From NCBI GenBank assembly GCA_003242645.1, contig QGVC01000093.1:1-10764 (forward strand): a stretch of 10,764 nucleotides of DNA. Reading direction: 5' to 3'. Every line of letters starts with the position of its first letter. Positions within the stretch are counted from its first letter, which is position 1. This stretch comes from Pseudomonadota bacterium. Lineage in GTDB: Bacteria > Pseudomonadota > Alphaproteobacteria > Rhizobiales > Hyphomicrobiaceae. Below, one piece after another: positions 1-6,902 of this stretch. The translations under genes and the position numbers were made by a program. Under the pieces are notes generated by a model. It was not told the DNA's origin, made no database searches, and saw nothing but the letters and a program-made list of their open reading frames with translations.

Positions 1-2365
1 CTTCGACCGTCGTGTTGGTGCCGGTGAAGAACTTCTTCACGAAGCTCGACTTGAGGCCGACCGCGTCGAAGATCTGGGCACCGCAGTACGACTGATAGGT
101 CGAGATGCCCATCTTCGACATGACCTTGAGCAGGCCCTTGTCGATGGCCTTGATGTAGCGCTTGATCGCCTCCTTCAGCGTCAGCTTTTCGTCGAGCTGA
201 GGCAGCAGAGCTTCGATCGTCTCGAAGGCGAGGTAGGGATTGATCGCCTCAGCACCGTAGCCCGCCAGCGTCGCGAACTGGTGCACCTCGTGCGCTTCGC
301 CGGTCTCGACCACGAGGCCAACAGACGTCCGCAGCCCTTGCCGGATGAGGTGATGGTGCACAGCAGAGGTCGCGAGCAACGACGGAATCGGAATGCGATC
401 CGGCCCGGTCGCGCGGTCCGACAGGATGATGATGTTGTAATCGCCCGAGCGGACGGCCTCCTCGGCCTCGGCGCAGATCACGTCAAGGGCGGGACCCATG
501 CCGGCAGCGCCTTGCTCCACCGGATAGGTAATGTCGATCGTAATGGACGTGAAGTGATTGTCCGGCACATCACCGATCTGACGAATGCGCTCCAGCTCGT
601 CATTCGTGAGAATCGGCTGGCTGACCTCGAGCCGCTTCAGCTTGGAGGTGCCCTCCAGGTCGAGCAGGTTCGGCCGTGGGCCGATGAACGACACAAGGCT
701 CATGACGAGCTCCTCGCGGATCGGATCGATCGGCGGGTTCGTCACCTGTGCGAAGTTCTGCTTGAAGTAGGTGTGCAGCAGCTTCGGCTTATTGGACAGC
801 GCCGAGACCGGCGTGTCAGTGCCCATGGAGCCCACGGCTTCCTGGCCGGTCTGGACCATAGGCGCCATCAGGAGCTTGAGGCTTTCCTGCGTGTAGCCGA
901 AGGCCTGCTGCAGATCGAGAAGATCGACGTTGGACTTCCGCCGCCTTGGCTTCTTGGGTAGCGGCAGTTCGCTGACCTTGATCTGCGTGCGGCGCAGCCA
1001 CTGCTCGTAAGGATGGCGAGCTGCGAGCTCGGCCTTCAGTTCATCGTCGGAGATAATGCGGCCCTGCTCGAGATCGATGAGCAGCATTTTGCCTGGCTGC
1101 AGCCGCCACTTGGAGACAATCTGATCCTCGGGAATCGGCAGCACGCCGGCCTCGGACGACATGATCACCCGGTCGTCCTTGGTCACCAGGTAGCGTGCGG
1201 GTCTCAAGCCATTACGGTCGAGCGTGGCGCCAATCTGCCGACCGTCGGTGAAGGCGACGGCAGCCGGGCCGTCCCACGGCTCCATGAGGGCAGCGTGATA
1301 CTCGTAGAAGGCGCGGCGGCGCGAATCCATGAGCGGATTGCCGGCCCAGGCCTCCGGGATCAGCATCACCGCCGCGTGGGCAAGGCTGTAGCCCCCCATC
1401 ACCAGGAATTCGAGGGCGTTATCGAAGCAGGCGGTGTCCGATTGCCCTTCGTAGGAGATCGGCCAGAGCTTATGGATGTCGTCGCCGAACAACGGGGACG
1501 AGACGGACGCTTGCCGTGCCGCCATCCAGTTGAGGTTGCCGCGCAACGTGTTGATCTCGCCGTTGTGCGCGACCATCCGGAAGGGATGGGCCAGCTTCCA
1601 CGAGGGGAAGGTGTTGGTTGAAAACCGCTGGTGAACCAGCGCGAGCGCGGAGGAAAGCCGCTTGTCCGAGAGGTCCTTGTAGTAGGCCTTCAGCTGGTAG
1701 GACAGGAACATGCCCTTGTAGACAAGCGTGCGGCTCGAAAGGCAAACGGTGTAGTGGCCGATGTCGCGCCCCTTGTACGCGGCGTAGATTGCATTCGAGA
1801 CGACCTTGCGCGCGATGTAGAGCCGACGCTCAAAGGTGTCCTGATCCTTTATCGCCTTAGGACGGGCAATGAAAATCTGCCGATGAACAGGCTCAGTTGC
1901 CCGCACGGTGTCGGACAAGCAGGAGTTGTCGACGGGCACGTCGCGCCAGCCAAGCAGCTCCAGCCCTTCTTCGCGGATGATTCGGTTCCAAACGGTCTCG
2001 CAGTGCCGGCGCAACCGGTCGTCGCGCGGCATGAAGATGTGTCCGACCGCATACTGGCCGGGCGGCGGCAGCTTGAAGCCGAGCTTGGCGCACTCCTCGA
2101 CGAAAAACTCGTGCGGAATCTGGATGAGTATGCCGGCCCCGTCTCCGGCGATGGGATCAGCCCCGACGGCGCCACGGTGCTCGAGGTTCTCGAGGATCTG
2201 AAGCGCTTCCTCGATGAGCCCATGCGATGCCCGTGACTTGAGATCGACGATGAAGCCAACGCCGCAGGCATCGTGCTCGCGTCCCGGGTTGAACAGGCCC
2301 GTTGTGGCTTCGTCGTCCTCGAACCTTTCGCTCAGGACGTCAGGGTGAATTCGGCTCTCAGTCAT
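1..2365 (-). CDS. gltB: Glutamate synthase large subunit GltB (N-terminal part, cut by window edge)
   Basis: This is the large (alpha) subunit of NADPH-dependent glutamate synthase, which converts glutamine and 2-oxoglutarate into two glutamates with the small subunit GltD. The start ATG is at 2363-2365, preceded by GAGAGG at 7-nt spacing. An uninterrupted frame of 788 codons runs to the window edge. The class-II glutamine amidotransferase signature HDACGVGF places the catalytic cysteine at residue 34, so the first 33 residues look like the propeptide that this family removes. Later landmarks are NTFPSWKLAHPFRMVAHNGE in the glutaminase domain, then GSMGTDTPVSALS and NPPIDPIREE, which belong to the central domain and the linker to it. 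The last part reads MSKMGISTYQSYCGAQIFDA, the beginning of the FMN-binding synthase domain. Family members are about 1,500 residues, so roughly half the gene lies outside. No frameshift is seen. The identification is firm. Confidence 0.96.
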   Translation of the reverse strand, partial: MTESRIHPDVLSERFEDDEATTGLFNPGREHDACGVGFIVDLKSRASHGLIEEALQILENLEHRGAVGADPIAGDGAGILIQIPHEFFVEECAKLGFKLPPPGQYAVGHIFMPRDDRLRRHCETVWNRIIREEGLELLGWRDVPVDNSCLSDTVRATEPVHRQIFIARPKAIKDQDTFERRLYIARKVVSNAIYAAYKGRDIGHYTVCLSSRTLVYKGMFLSYQLKAYYKDLSDKRLSSALALVHQRFSTNTFPSWKLAHPFRMVAHNGEINTLRGNLNWMAARQASVSSPLFGDDIHKLWPISYEGQSDTACFDNALEFLVMGGYSLAHAAVMLIPEAWAGNPLMDSRRRAFYEYHAALMEPWDGPAAVAFTDGRQIGATLDRNGLRPARYLVTKDDRVIMSSEAGVLPIPEDQIVSKWRLQPGKMLLIDLEQGRIISDDELKAELAARHPYEQWLRRTQIKVSELPLPKKPRRRKSNVDLLDLQQAFGYTQESLKLLMAPMVQTGQEAVGSMGTDTPVSALSNKPKLLHTYFKQNFAQVTNPPIDPIREELVMSLVSFIGPRPNLLDLEGTSKLKRLEVSQPILTNDELERIRQIGDVPDNHFTSITIDITYPVEQGAAGMGPALDVICAEAEEAVRSGDYNIIILSDRATGPDRIPIPSLLATSAVHHHLIRQGLRTSVGLVVETGEAHEVHQFATLAGYGAEAINPYLAFETIEALLPQLDEKLTLKEAIKRYIKAIDKGLLKVMSKMGISTYQSYCGAQIFDAVGLKSSFVKKFFTGTNTTVE

Positions 2366-2559
2366 GGGTCGGCCTCTCGTCCGGGGACTCCCGGGGCTCG
2401 AACTCATCAAGGGACTCGTCGATTGTGCGACGGGTTTGGACAGCAACGCACGATCTCACTGGAGACCGGCAATCGCTAGGCGCGAGCGATGATGCTCAAG
2501 CTCGCGTACGGGTGCGTTTTCGGGTTCCCGTTGCCGTGGAGATCCGTTTTCGGTTCGTA

Positions 2560-2588
2560 ACCGTGCGCACGGTGCCGGACACTGTCCG
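2560..2588. repeat. Two adjacent perfect palindromes upstream of gltB
   Basis: ACCGTGCGCACGGT (2560-2573) is a perfect 14-bp palindrome. CGGACACTGTCCG (2576-2588) is perfect around a single central base. They are two bases apart, about 200 bp upstream of the gltB start. In the alternative fold, GGTGC (2571-2575) pairs with GCACC (2588-2592), so the second arm can extend to 10 bp with one bulged C, which excludes the first palindrome. They could be operators or RNA hairpins. The function is inferred only from symmetry and position. Confidence 0.6.
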
Positions 2589-2639
2589 CACCATCTTTCG
2601 CGCCTGATCGAACCACATCGCTTCCACGGTCATCCTTTC

Positions 2640-2657
2640 GCGAGGTCGCGGCCTCGC
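2640..2657. repeat. Near-perfect 18-bp palindrome
   Basis: GCGAGGTCGCGGCCTCGC is symmetric apart from one mismatched pair. It lies about 280 bp upstream of gltB. It is a possible protein-binding site with no other support. Confidence 0.4.
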
Positions 2658-2761
2658 TTCGTCGACTATAAAGGACAGGAGTGCTGACCTTTCGCCGGTC
2701 ACATAAGCAGATTTCAGGGTGCGGCACAAGCGTTTCCTTGCGGAGCATCTCGCGGACACTA

Positions 2762-2775
2762 CCGCCGTGCGGCGG
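2762..2775. repeat. 14-bp GC-rich inverted repeat
   Basis: CCGCCG and CGGCGG arms flank two central bases (TG). No T-tract follows on either strand, so this is not an intrinsic terminator. Role unknown. Confidence 0.4.
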
Positions 2776-2932
2776 ACCCCGTTCCGCCTCCGCAACGATC
2801 GATCGGGCGATCCGTTCGTGCGTCAAAAGAGTCGCAGGGACGAAGCGCAGTCGGCGAGACGCTCTGGGGAGCGGTTGGCTCAAGCGGGGCAAGGGCTGAA
2901 AAGCGCCGTCTAGGAACCCTATCAGGCAACAA

Positions 2933-2969
2933 CAAAAAGAAGCGGGCGCTTCTGCAATAAAGCGCCCGC
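2933..2969 (-). terminator. Rho-independent terminator of the hsp20 gene
   Basis: On the minus strand, a perfect 10-bp GC-rich stem (arms 2960-2969 and 2942-2951, GCGGGCGCTT and its complement) closes an 8-nt loop. It is followed by a T-rich run (TTCTTTTTGTTGTT). It begins 19 bases after the hsp20 stop codon, as expected for its terminator, and it separates hsp20 from the gltB leader. Confidence 0.9.
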
Positions 2970-2988
2970 CTCCGTATCCCTGATAACC

Positions 2989-3456
2989 TTAGTGTTGCGT
3001 CGTAACGGGTTCCGCCTCAATCACCCGCTCGGCGGAGGTGCCGATGGGGATGACCCGGGGACGCATCCGCTCCGGCAGATTTCGTACAAGGTCGATGTGC
3101 AGTAAGCCGTCGTTCAGGCTCGCGCCCTTGACCTCGACATAGTCGGCGAGCTGGAACCGGCGCTCGAAGCTGCGCTGGGCAATGCCTCGATACAGATATT
3201 CTCGCTTCTTCTCTTCCGCCTTCTTCTGACCTCGGATGGTCAGCGCGGTATCCTTCACCTCGACCTGGATTTCATCCGCGCCGAAACCGGCCACGGCCAT
3301 GGTGATTCGGTATTCGTTCTCGCCAGTTCGCTCGATGTTGTACGGCGGGTAGCTGGCGGCTTCGTCACCAAAACCAGTAACCTCGTCCAGCAATCGGAAG
3401 AGCCGGTCGAAACCGATGGTGGAACGGTAAAGCGGTGCGAAGTCGAGGTGTCTCAT
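2989..3456 (-). CDS. Small heat-shock protein, Hsp20/alpha-crystallin family (IbpA-like)
   Basis: This is an ATP-independent holdase chaperone that binds unfolding proteins in the cytoplasm. The 155-residue protein starts at the ATG whose upstream sequence is AGGAGG at 7-nt spacing. The frame stays open 23 codons further upstream, but that part overlaps the structured leader and is not used here. Residues 1-35 are the variable N-terminal arm. The alpha-crystallin domain covers about 36-130, with a conserved A-x-L-x-x-G-L-L type motif at 112-119 (ASLNDGLL). The C-terminal tail carries the IxI-type anchor IPI at 136-138, used for oligomer assembly. Length and sequence fit the class A, IbpA-like sHsps of rhizobia. 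The gene is monocistronic, ended by a strong terminator, and probably controlled by temperature through its leader. A sigma-32-like CTTGAA is seen at 3576-3581 on the minus strand. Confidence 0.95.
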   Translation of the reverse strand: MRHLDFAPLYRSTIGFDRLFRLLDEVTGFGDEAASYPPYNIERTGENEYRITMAVAGFGADEIQVEVKDTALTIRGQKKAEEKKREYLYRGIAQRSFERRFQLADYVEVKGASLNDGLLHIDLVRNLPERMRPRVIPIGTSAERVIEAEPVTTQH

Positions 3457-3545
3457 CACAAGTCCTCCTAAAAGCGACTGTGCGTTGCCCGGCCCTGAGG
3501 GCCCGGGCGGTTCATCCGTGCACACCCTGAAAAGGCCTGTGCACC
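3457..3545 (-). promoter_or_regulatory. ROSE-like RNA thermometer in the hsp20 5' leader
   Basis: The minus-strand leader can fold into three consecutive hairpins. The first has 7-bp arms GTGCACA/TGTGCAC (3538-3544 with 3518-3524). The second is a very stable GC hairpin at 3487-3508 with a UCA loop and one bulged G. The third, at 3461-3479, pairs AGUC with GACU and places UCGCU opposite the Shine-Dalgarno AGGAGG, ending five bases from the start codon. A UYGCU motif facing AGGA in the last hairpin is the hallmark of ROSE thermometers, which repress hsp20 translation in rhizobia until heat melts the helix. The hairpins are seen in the sequence. The thermometer function is inferred from the motif, order and host gene. 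Confidence 0.7.
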
Positions 3546-3713
3546 ACCGTTAACGTTGGTTCGAACGCAGAGGCTTTCAAGACCCTTCAGAGAACTGCGG
3601 ATCTATCCGGCTGCGAACGCGTTATTGGTAGACAAGTCCTTCATCTCTCGTTCATGTTCGCGCCGCGATGCTGCCGACCTGGGAGTAGCACAGCGCTTCT
3701 TCGGAGGATGATC

Positions 3714-4313
3714 ATGTCCTTGCGTATGCTCGCTGCCGGCTTCGTCACTGCTCTGCCTTTGGCCCTTTCCACCCCCACTGTGGCGGCAGACCTCTACGAT
3801 CCATACGCGCCCAAGTACTCTGGCTCTCCGTATGATGATCCGCGCTACGCTGAGCTCTACGGGAAGCCCAAGCCTTACCATCGGCCCTATGCTGAAGAGC
3901 CAGTCGAGGATCTCTACGAGGATCCGGACGACGACGATCTAGAGCCGTTCGACCCAGGTCCTCCTAAGCGTTACGCGAAGCCTTTCGAAGAATTCGACGA
4001 GTGGTCTGATCGGCCCCGCTGGCGCAAGAAGCCGGATTTCGAGCCTTACCATCCGAAGAAGACCTACCTGCCACCGGCGGACTGTCTCTCGCGTCATGAG
4101 CTCCGCCGCGAGCTCGTTCGGGATGGCTGGTCGGACTTCCGCGATCTCGAGATCCGCGGAAAGACTGCGTTCGTCACCGCCCGGCGGCCAAACGGGACGC
4201 TTTATCGGCTCGAGGTCGACCGTTGCGCTGGCGAGGTTGTGAGCGCCAATCGCCTCGACGGCCATTGGGATTCCTACGCGTGGCGTCGGCGCGATGATTT
4301 CCCGACCTACTGA
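3714..4313 (+). CDS. Secreted acidic Tyr/Pro-rich protein with C-terminal PepSY-like domain
   Basis: I do not recognise a named gene. The start at 3714 has GGAGG at 6-nt spacing, whereas the in-frame ATG at 3708 abuts the GGAGG. The 199-residue product begins with a signal peptide (MSLRMLAAGFVTALPLALS, likely cleaved after the VAA at 23-25). Residues 26-120 form a low-complexity segment rich in Tyr, Pro, Asp, Glu and Lys, including PDDDD at 71-75, probably extended and disordered. Residues 124-180 look folded. They read as one helix (RHELRRELVRDGW) and beta strands with a GTLYRLEVDRCAGEVV pattern, like a single PepSY-type repeat. Cys124 and Cys171 could form a disulfide. It is probably periplasmic or cell-surface. 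PepSY is a pattern call only. Confidence 0.75.
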   Translation: MSLRMLAAGFVTALPLALSTPTVAADLYDPYAPKYSGSPYDDPRYAELYGKPKPYHRPYAEEPVEDLYEDPDDDDLEPFDPGPPKRYAKPFEEFDEWSDRPRWRKKPDFEPYHPKKTYLPPADCLSRHELRRELVRDGWSDFRDLEIRGKTAFVTARRPNGTLYRLEVDRCAGEVVSANRLDGHWDSYAWRRRDDFPTY

Positions 4314-4331
4314 GTGAGAACACGCTCCGGC

Positions 4332-4366
4332 ACACACGCGTCGGTGTTGAAGATGCGTGTGTTTTG
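4332..4366 (+). terminator. Possible weak terminator after the secreted protein gene
   Basis: ACACACGC (4332-4339) and GCGTGTGT (4355-4362) form an 8-bp stem with a 15-nt loop, followed by TTT. It starts 19 bases after the stop codon at 4313. The loop is long and the T-run short, so this is a weak candidate. Confidence 0.35.
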
Positions 4367-4477
4367 GTCGACGGGCGCCCCTGACTGCGCTACCACCTTC
4401 ACCGGATCCCCGAAGAACGAAGGCCGGGAGCGGGCGTTTGTACCTGGCTGAGGGTGGTCGCAAGCCCGGTTCGCATC

Positions 4478-5434
4478 ATGCAACTCGTCAGCATCGCGAG
4501 AAACCCGGTGCCCAGCGGCGCGGTCGTTGGCGCATTCGAAGGCTACGATGGCAACCCGATGCGTTTCGCCCGCTGGGAGCCGACACGCGGCCCCACGCGA
4601 GGCACCGTATGTGTCTTCACCGGCCGCAGTGAGTTTATCGAAAAGTACTTCGAGGTCGTCTCCGATCTGCGCCGCCGCGGTTTCGCCGTCGCCGTCATGG
4701 ACTGGCGCGGGCAGGGCGGCTCGTACCGGCCATTGAGTAATCCCCGCAAAGGCTGGGTGCGGACTTTTTCGGAGTACGACAGGGACCTCGATTGCTTCAT
4801 GGAGCAAGTGGTCAAGCCGGAGTGCCCACCGCCCTACTACGCGCTCGCCCATTCCATGGGCGGACACATCTTGCTCCGCATCGCCGGCCGGCCGGTTCCG
4901 CCGTTCGAGCGCATCATGGTGGTGGCGCCCATGCTCCGCTTCCATGACAAGAAGGTTGGCGTATCTCAGCGCTATGCCCGCCTGTATGCCGCACTGGGGA
5001 CTGCGTGCGGATTTGGGCGGGCCTACGTGCGGGGTGGCTCGGACGCGAGCGAAGATCCCGTTGTTTTCGAGGGCAATCCGCTGACCTCAGATGAAGCCCG
5101 GTTTGCCCGCAATCGTGCGCTGATCGAGGCTGCGCCACATCTCCTGCTGGGGGCCCCGACGATCGGCTGGCTCAATGCTGCCTACAGGTCGATGGCCAAG
5201 CTGAACGATCCCGCCTACGCCGAACGGATTTCTGTGCCGCTGCTGGTTGCCATTGCCGGTCAAGACGTCATTGTCGACCCCGTTGCTTCGGAGGCCTTCG
5301 CCGCTCGTGTGAAGCTGTGCACGACGGTCAACTTGCCGCTCGCCAGGCACGAGATCCTGCAGGAGGCCGATGAGATCCGCGGCCGCTTCTGGGCCGCGTT
5401 CGACGCCTATCTGGGCGTCGAGATGGTTTCCTGA
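4478..5434 (+). CDS. Alpha/beta hydrolase, lysophospholipase/monoglyceride lipase type
   Basis: This is a serine hydrolase of the Hydrolase_4 (PldB-like) group, expected to cleave acyl esters of lysophospholipids or monoglycerides; the true substrate cannot be read from sequence. In the 318-residue form, the nucleophile elbow AHSMGG gives Ser126. GQD in the late strand region gives the acid Asp263, and ARHEIL gives His291. The oxyanion-side region FTGRSEFIEKY (47-57) and MDWRGQGGS (74-82) match PldB relatives. There is no signal peptide. The start is uncertain. ATG 4478 matches the usual N-terminus (MxLVSIxxNP) but has no Shine-Dalgarno. An in-frame GTG at 4454 would add eight residues and directly abuts a GAGG. 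The gene converges with hisN, 44 bp apart. Confidence 0.88.
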   Translation: MQLVSIARNPVPSGAVVGAFEGYDGNPMRFARWEPTRGPTRGTVCVFTGRSEFIEKYFEVVSDLRRRGFAVAVMDWRGQGGSYRPLSNPRKGWVRTFSEYDRDLDCFMEQVVKPECPPPYYALAHSMGGHILLRIAGRPVPPFERIMVVAPMLRFHDKKVGVSQRYARLYAALGTACGFGRAYVRGGSDASEDPVVFEGNPLTSDEARFARNRALIEAAPHLLLGAPTIGWLNAAYRSMAKLNDPAYAERISVPLLVAIAGQDVIVDPVASEAFAARVKLCTTVNLPLARHEILQEADEIRGRFWAAFDAYLGVEMVS

Positions 5435-5478
5435 TCCCACCAGAGCGAGCTTAGGAAGCGGATAAGGCGCTGGGTGAC

Positions 5479-6279
5479 CTAGGCCAGAAGAGACAGGGCT
5501 TGCTCATGGAGGCGCGGGTCCCCTGTGGCAACGATGCGGCCGCCGCGAACCGCTGACTCGCCCTCCCAGGTCGTGATCCGCCCTCCGGCACGTTCGATGA
5601 TGGGAATGAGCGCGACCACGTCATGCGGCTTCAGGCCGGTCTCAACGATGATGTCGACGAGCCCGGCGGCAAGCAGGCAGTAGGTGTAGCAATCGCCGCC
5701 GTACCGCACGGCGCGGACCCTCTCCCTCACGGCCCGAAAAGCGCGCTTGTCTTTTGCGGACACGAACAGCTCAGGATCGGTGGTGGTGAGCATCGCATCG
5801 GCCAGTGACGCGCAGGTCCTGGTCTTGATCCGTCGCTCCTTGCCGTCACGCCCCCGAAAATAGCTCGCCCTTTGCCCCGACCAGAAACGCTCGCCGGTGT
5901 AGGGTTGATCCATCATGCCCATCACGGGGGTTTCGCCATCCAAGAGGCCGATGAGCGTGCCCCAGATCGGCATGCCGAGAATGAAGGCGCGGGTGCCATC
6001 AATCGGATCGACGACCCAGCGGAACCGGGCCTCGGGATTGCGATGGCCGTACTCCTCGCCTTCGAGGCCGTGATCGGGGAAGCGATTGGCGAGCAGCTTG
6101 CTTATAGCTCGCTCCGCCGCACGGTCGGCCGCGGTGACCGGATCGAAGCCCCTCCTCTCGCTCGCCTTGTTTTCAATTTCGATGCGCCGACGAAAGCGTG
6201 GGAGAATGGCGGCTCCCGCAGCGTCAGCAAGCTCGTGTGCCGTAGCAACGAAGGCCTCGAACCCCGCCTTATTGCTCAT
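5479..6279 (-). CDS. hisN: Inositol monophosphatase family phosphatase, probably histidinol-phosphatase HisN
   Basis: This is a Mg-dependent phosphatase of the IMPase fold, 266 residues, normal for the family. Metal-site motifs are present in order: GEE at 74-76, DPIDGT at 91-96 (Asp91, Asp94) and the late Asp in GLKPHD (Asp220). DPIDGTRAFI followed by GMPIWGTLIGL matches the HisN branch, where inositol phosphatases have DPLDGTTNF. HisN dephosphorylates L-histidinol phosphate in histidine synthesis in actinobacteria and many alphaproteobacteria. The branch call is from motif memory, so an inositol or nucleotide phosphatase role is not excluded. The ATG is preceded by a run of six Gs (GGGGGGAT). 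No other his genes are adjacent. A weak minus-strand promoter may lie near 6405-6433, where TTGACC is seen. Confidence 0.85.
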   Translation of the reverse strand: MSNKAGFEAFVATAHELADAAGAAILPRFRRRIEIENKASERRGFDPVTAADRAAERAISKLLANRFPDHGLEGEEYGHRNPEARFRWVVDPIDGTRAFILGMPIWGTLIGLLDGETPVMGMMDQPYTGERFWSGQRASYFRGRDGKERRIKTRTCASLADAMLTTTDPELFVSAKDKRAFRAVRERVRAVRYGGDCYTYCLLAAGLVDIIVETGLKPHDVVALIPIIERAGGRITTWEGESAVRGGRIVATGDPRLHEQALSLLA

Positions 6280-6363
6280 ATCCCCCCGCGATTACGCTTC
6301 CATGGATTGTTCGCTTGCCTACCCGCCGAGCCAGCGATCCGCAATATCGGGGCCCGCTTTAAG

Positions 6364-6381
6364 TGTGAACGAATTTTCACA
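6364..6381. repeat. Inverted repeat in the hisN upstream region
   Basis: TGTGAA (6364-6369) and TTCACA (6376-6381) are perfect 6-bp arms with a 6-bp AT-rich spacer, about 85 bp upstream of the hisN start. The spacing suits a dimeric regulator or the arms of a weak hairpin. No regulator can be named. Confidence 0.4.
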
Positions 6382-6450
6382 ACCGGACTTAGATGTGTTG
6401 CTTGATTGCTACTAATTAAACACTTCTGGTCAAACTGCTACAGAGCTCCC

Positions 6451-6479
6451 TTGTATCGACTCATGACCATCTGCATACA
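6451..6479 (+). promoter_or_regulatory. Candidate promoter of sRNA copy 1
   Basis: TTGTAT (6451-6456), a 17-bp spacer and CATACA (6474-6479). The -10 begins 58 bp upstream of the conserved TTTCCTCCC core. The other two copies have candidate -10 boxes at 55 and 56 bp. The -10 match is poor alone; the shared spacing is the support. Confidence 0.4.
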
Positions 6480-6486
6480 TCTTAGA

Positions 6487-6581
6487 AGATCTTGCAGCGC
6501 ATTCCTGCGAGATCGGTGCCCACCTTGGGCGTTTCCTCCCTAGACTTGGCCGTTCCAGGGGAGCGGCCCTCTTTTTCTCTT
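6487..6581 (+). ncRNA. MmgR/suhB-family small RNA, copy 1
   Basis: This is a trans-acting sRNA candidate of the alphaproteobacterial suhB (MmgR) family. It has a short 5' hairpin, GCCC (6518-6521), loop ACCTT, GGGC (6527-6530). The single-stranded core GTTTCCTCCCTAGACTTG (6531-6548, sharing its last G with the terminator stem) is identical in all three copies. A terminator hairpin follows. This copy lacks one G before the terminator stem (CTTGGCC against CTTGGGCC in copies 2 and 3). Its upstream GAGATCGGTGC (6510-6520) recurs before copy 3. The 5' end is inferred from the promoter candidate. The family was first described in a comparative search and later studied in Sinorhizobium as MmgR. Assignment is by remembered core sequence and two-hairpin layout, not a model search. 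Confidence 0.78.
6548..6580 (+). terminator. Terminator of sRNA copy 1
   Basis: A 9-bp stem (6548-6556 with 6560-6568, including one G-T pair) and loop AGG are followed by CTCTTTTTCTCT. Confidence 0.8.
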
Positions 6582-6655
6582 GATCACACCTTCACTTCTT
6601 CAGCAGGCAGTACGAGATCTACCTGCACGTCTTTGCTGCTCTGCAAAAAATGCAA

Positions 6656-6685
6656 TTGTCTTTTGTGCACTGCATCGCTTATGTA
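6656..6685 (+). promoter_or_regulatory. Candidate promoter of sRNA copy 2
   Basis: TTGTCT (6656-6661), an 18-bp spacer and TATGTA (6680-6685); shifting by one gives TTATGT at 17 bp. The -10 lies 56 bp upstream of the TTTCCTCCC core, matching the other copies. Confidence 0.45.
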
Positions 6686-6691
6686 TTTCGG

Positions 6692-6785
6692 CGCGGCAGA
6701 CGAGCGCGGCTCGTTTCCGCAGCCCTCCTTGGGCGTTTCCTCCCTAGACTTGGGCCGTTCGGAGACCCGGACGGCCCCTTTTTTC
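6692..6785 (+). ncRNA. MmgR/suhB-family small RNA, copy 2
   Basis: This is the second tandem copy, 204 bp after the first. The 5' hairpin is GCCC (6722-6725), loop TCCTT, GGGC (6731-6734). The segment CCTCCTT (6724-6730) is complementary to a consensus Shine-Dalgarno AAGGAGG, giving this RNA a second anti-SD-like element beside the core TTTCCTCCC at 6736-6744. It ends in a strong 11-bp terminator. Its 5' leader (about 6692-6720) has no GAGATCGGTGC, unlike copies 1 and 3, so the leader was replaced or diverged. Binding of ribosome-binding sites of target mRNAs is inferred. Confidence 0.8.
6752..6784 (+). terminator. Terminator of sRNA copy 2
   Basis: An 11-bp stem (6752-6762 with 6767-6777, one G-T pair) and loop AGAC are followed by CTTTTTT. 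Confidence 0.92.
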
Positions 6786-6866
6786 TGCCTTATTGGCGTC
6801 TGGCCGCATTCCGGCGACTTCGCCTAGAGTGTCATAAAATGCGACGTTTCGTTTCGTCGACGGGAC

Positions 6867-6896
6867 TTGAAACGGCCTACCCTGCACCACATAGTT
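6867..6896 (+). promoter_or_regulatory. Candidate promoter of sRNA copy 3
   Basis: TTGAAA (6867-6872), an 18-bp spacer and ATAGTT (6891-6896). The -10 lies 55 bp upstream of the TTTCCTCCC core. Confidence 0.45.
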
Positions 6897-6902
6897 ATCG
6901 GC

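Larger units (their letters stand above)
2366..2932. other. Palindrome-rich non-coding region upstream of gltB
   Basis: About 570 bp lie between the gltB start and the hsp20 terminator. Several overlapping short open frames exist on both strands, but none has a family signature or convincing codon use. The stretch is dense in palindromes, the clearest at 2560-2588, 2640-2657 and 2762-2775. The gltB promoter and 5' leader should lie here on the minus strand. A -10-like TATAGT occurs near 2670 on that strand, but I find no matching -35 box, so I do not call a promoter. Confidence 0.5.

Noticed and set aside
281..2236. Long plus-strand open frames (281-961, 1013-1621, 1631-2236)
   Set aside because: They all lie in the exact antisense register of gltB codons; their products show no family and gltB is unambiguous.
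2476..2913. Open frames of 60-140 codons on both strands in the gltB/hsp20 spacer
   Set aside because: They overlap one another on both strands, have no recognisable domain, are Arg-rich with poor codon use, and are disrupted by palindromes.
3939..4945. Minus-strand open frames of 174 and 212 codons
   Set aside because: They are antisense shadows of the secreted protein and of the alpha/beta hydrolase, both of which have signatures.
5623..6405. Plus-strand open frames across hisN
   Set aside because: Antisense to the well-supported phosphatase.
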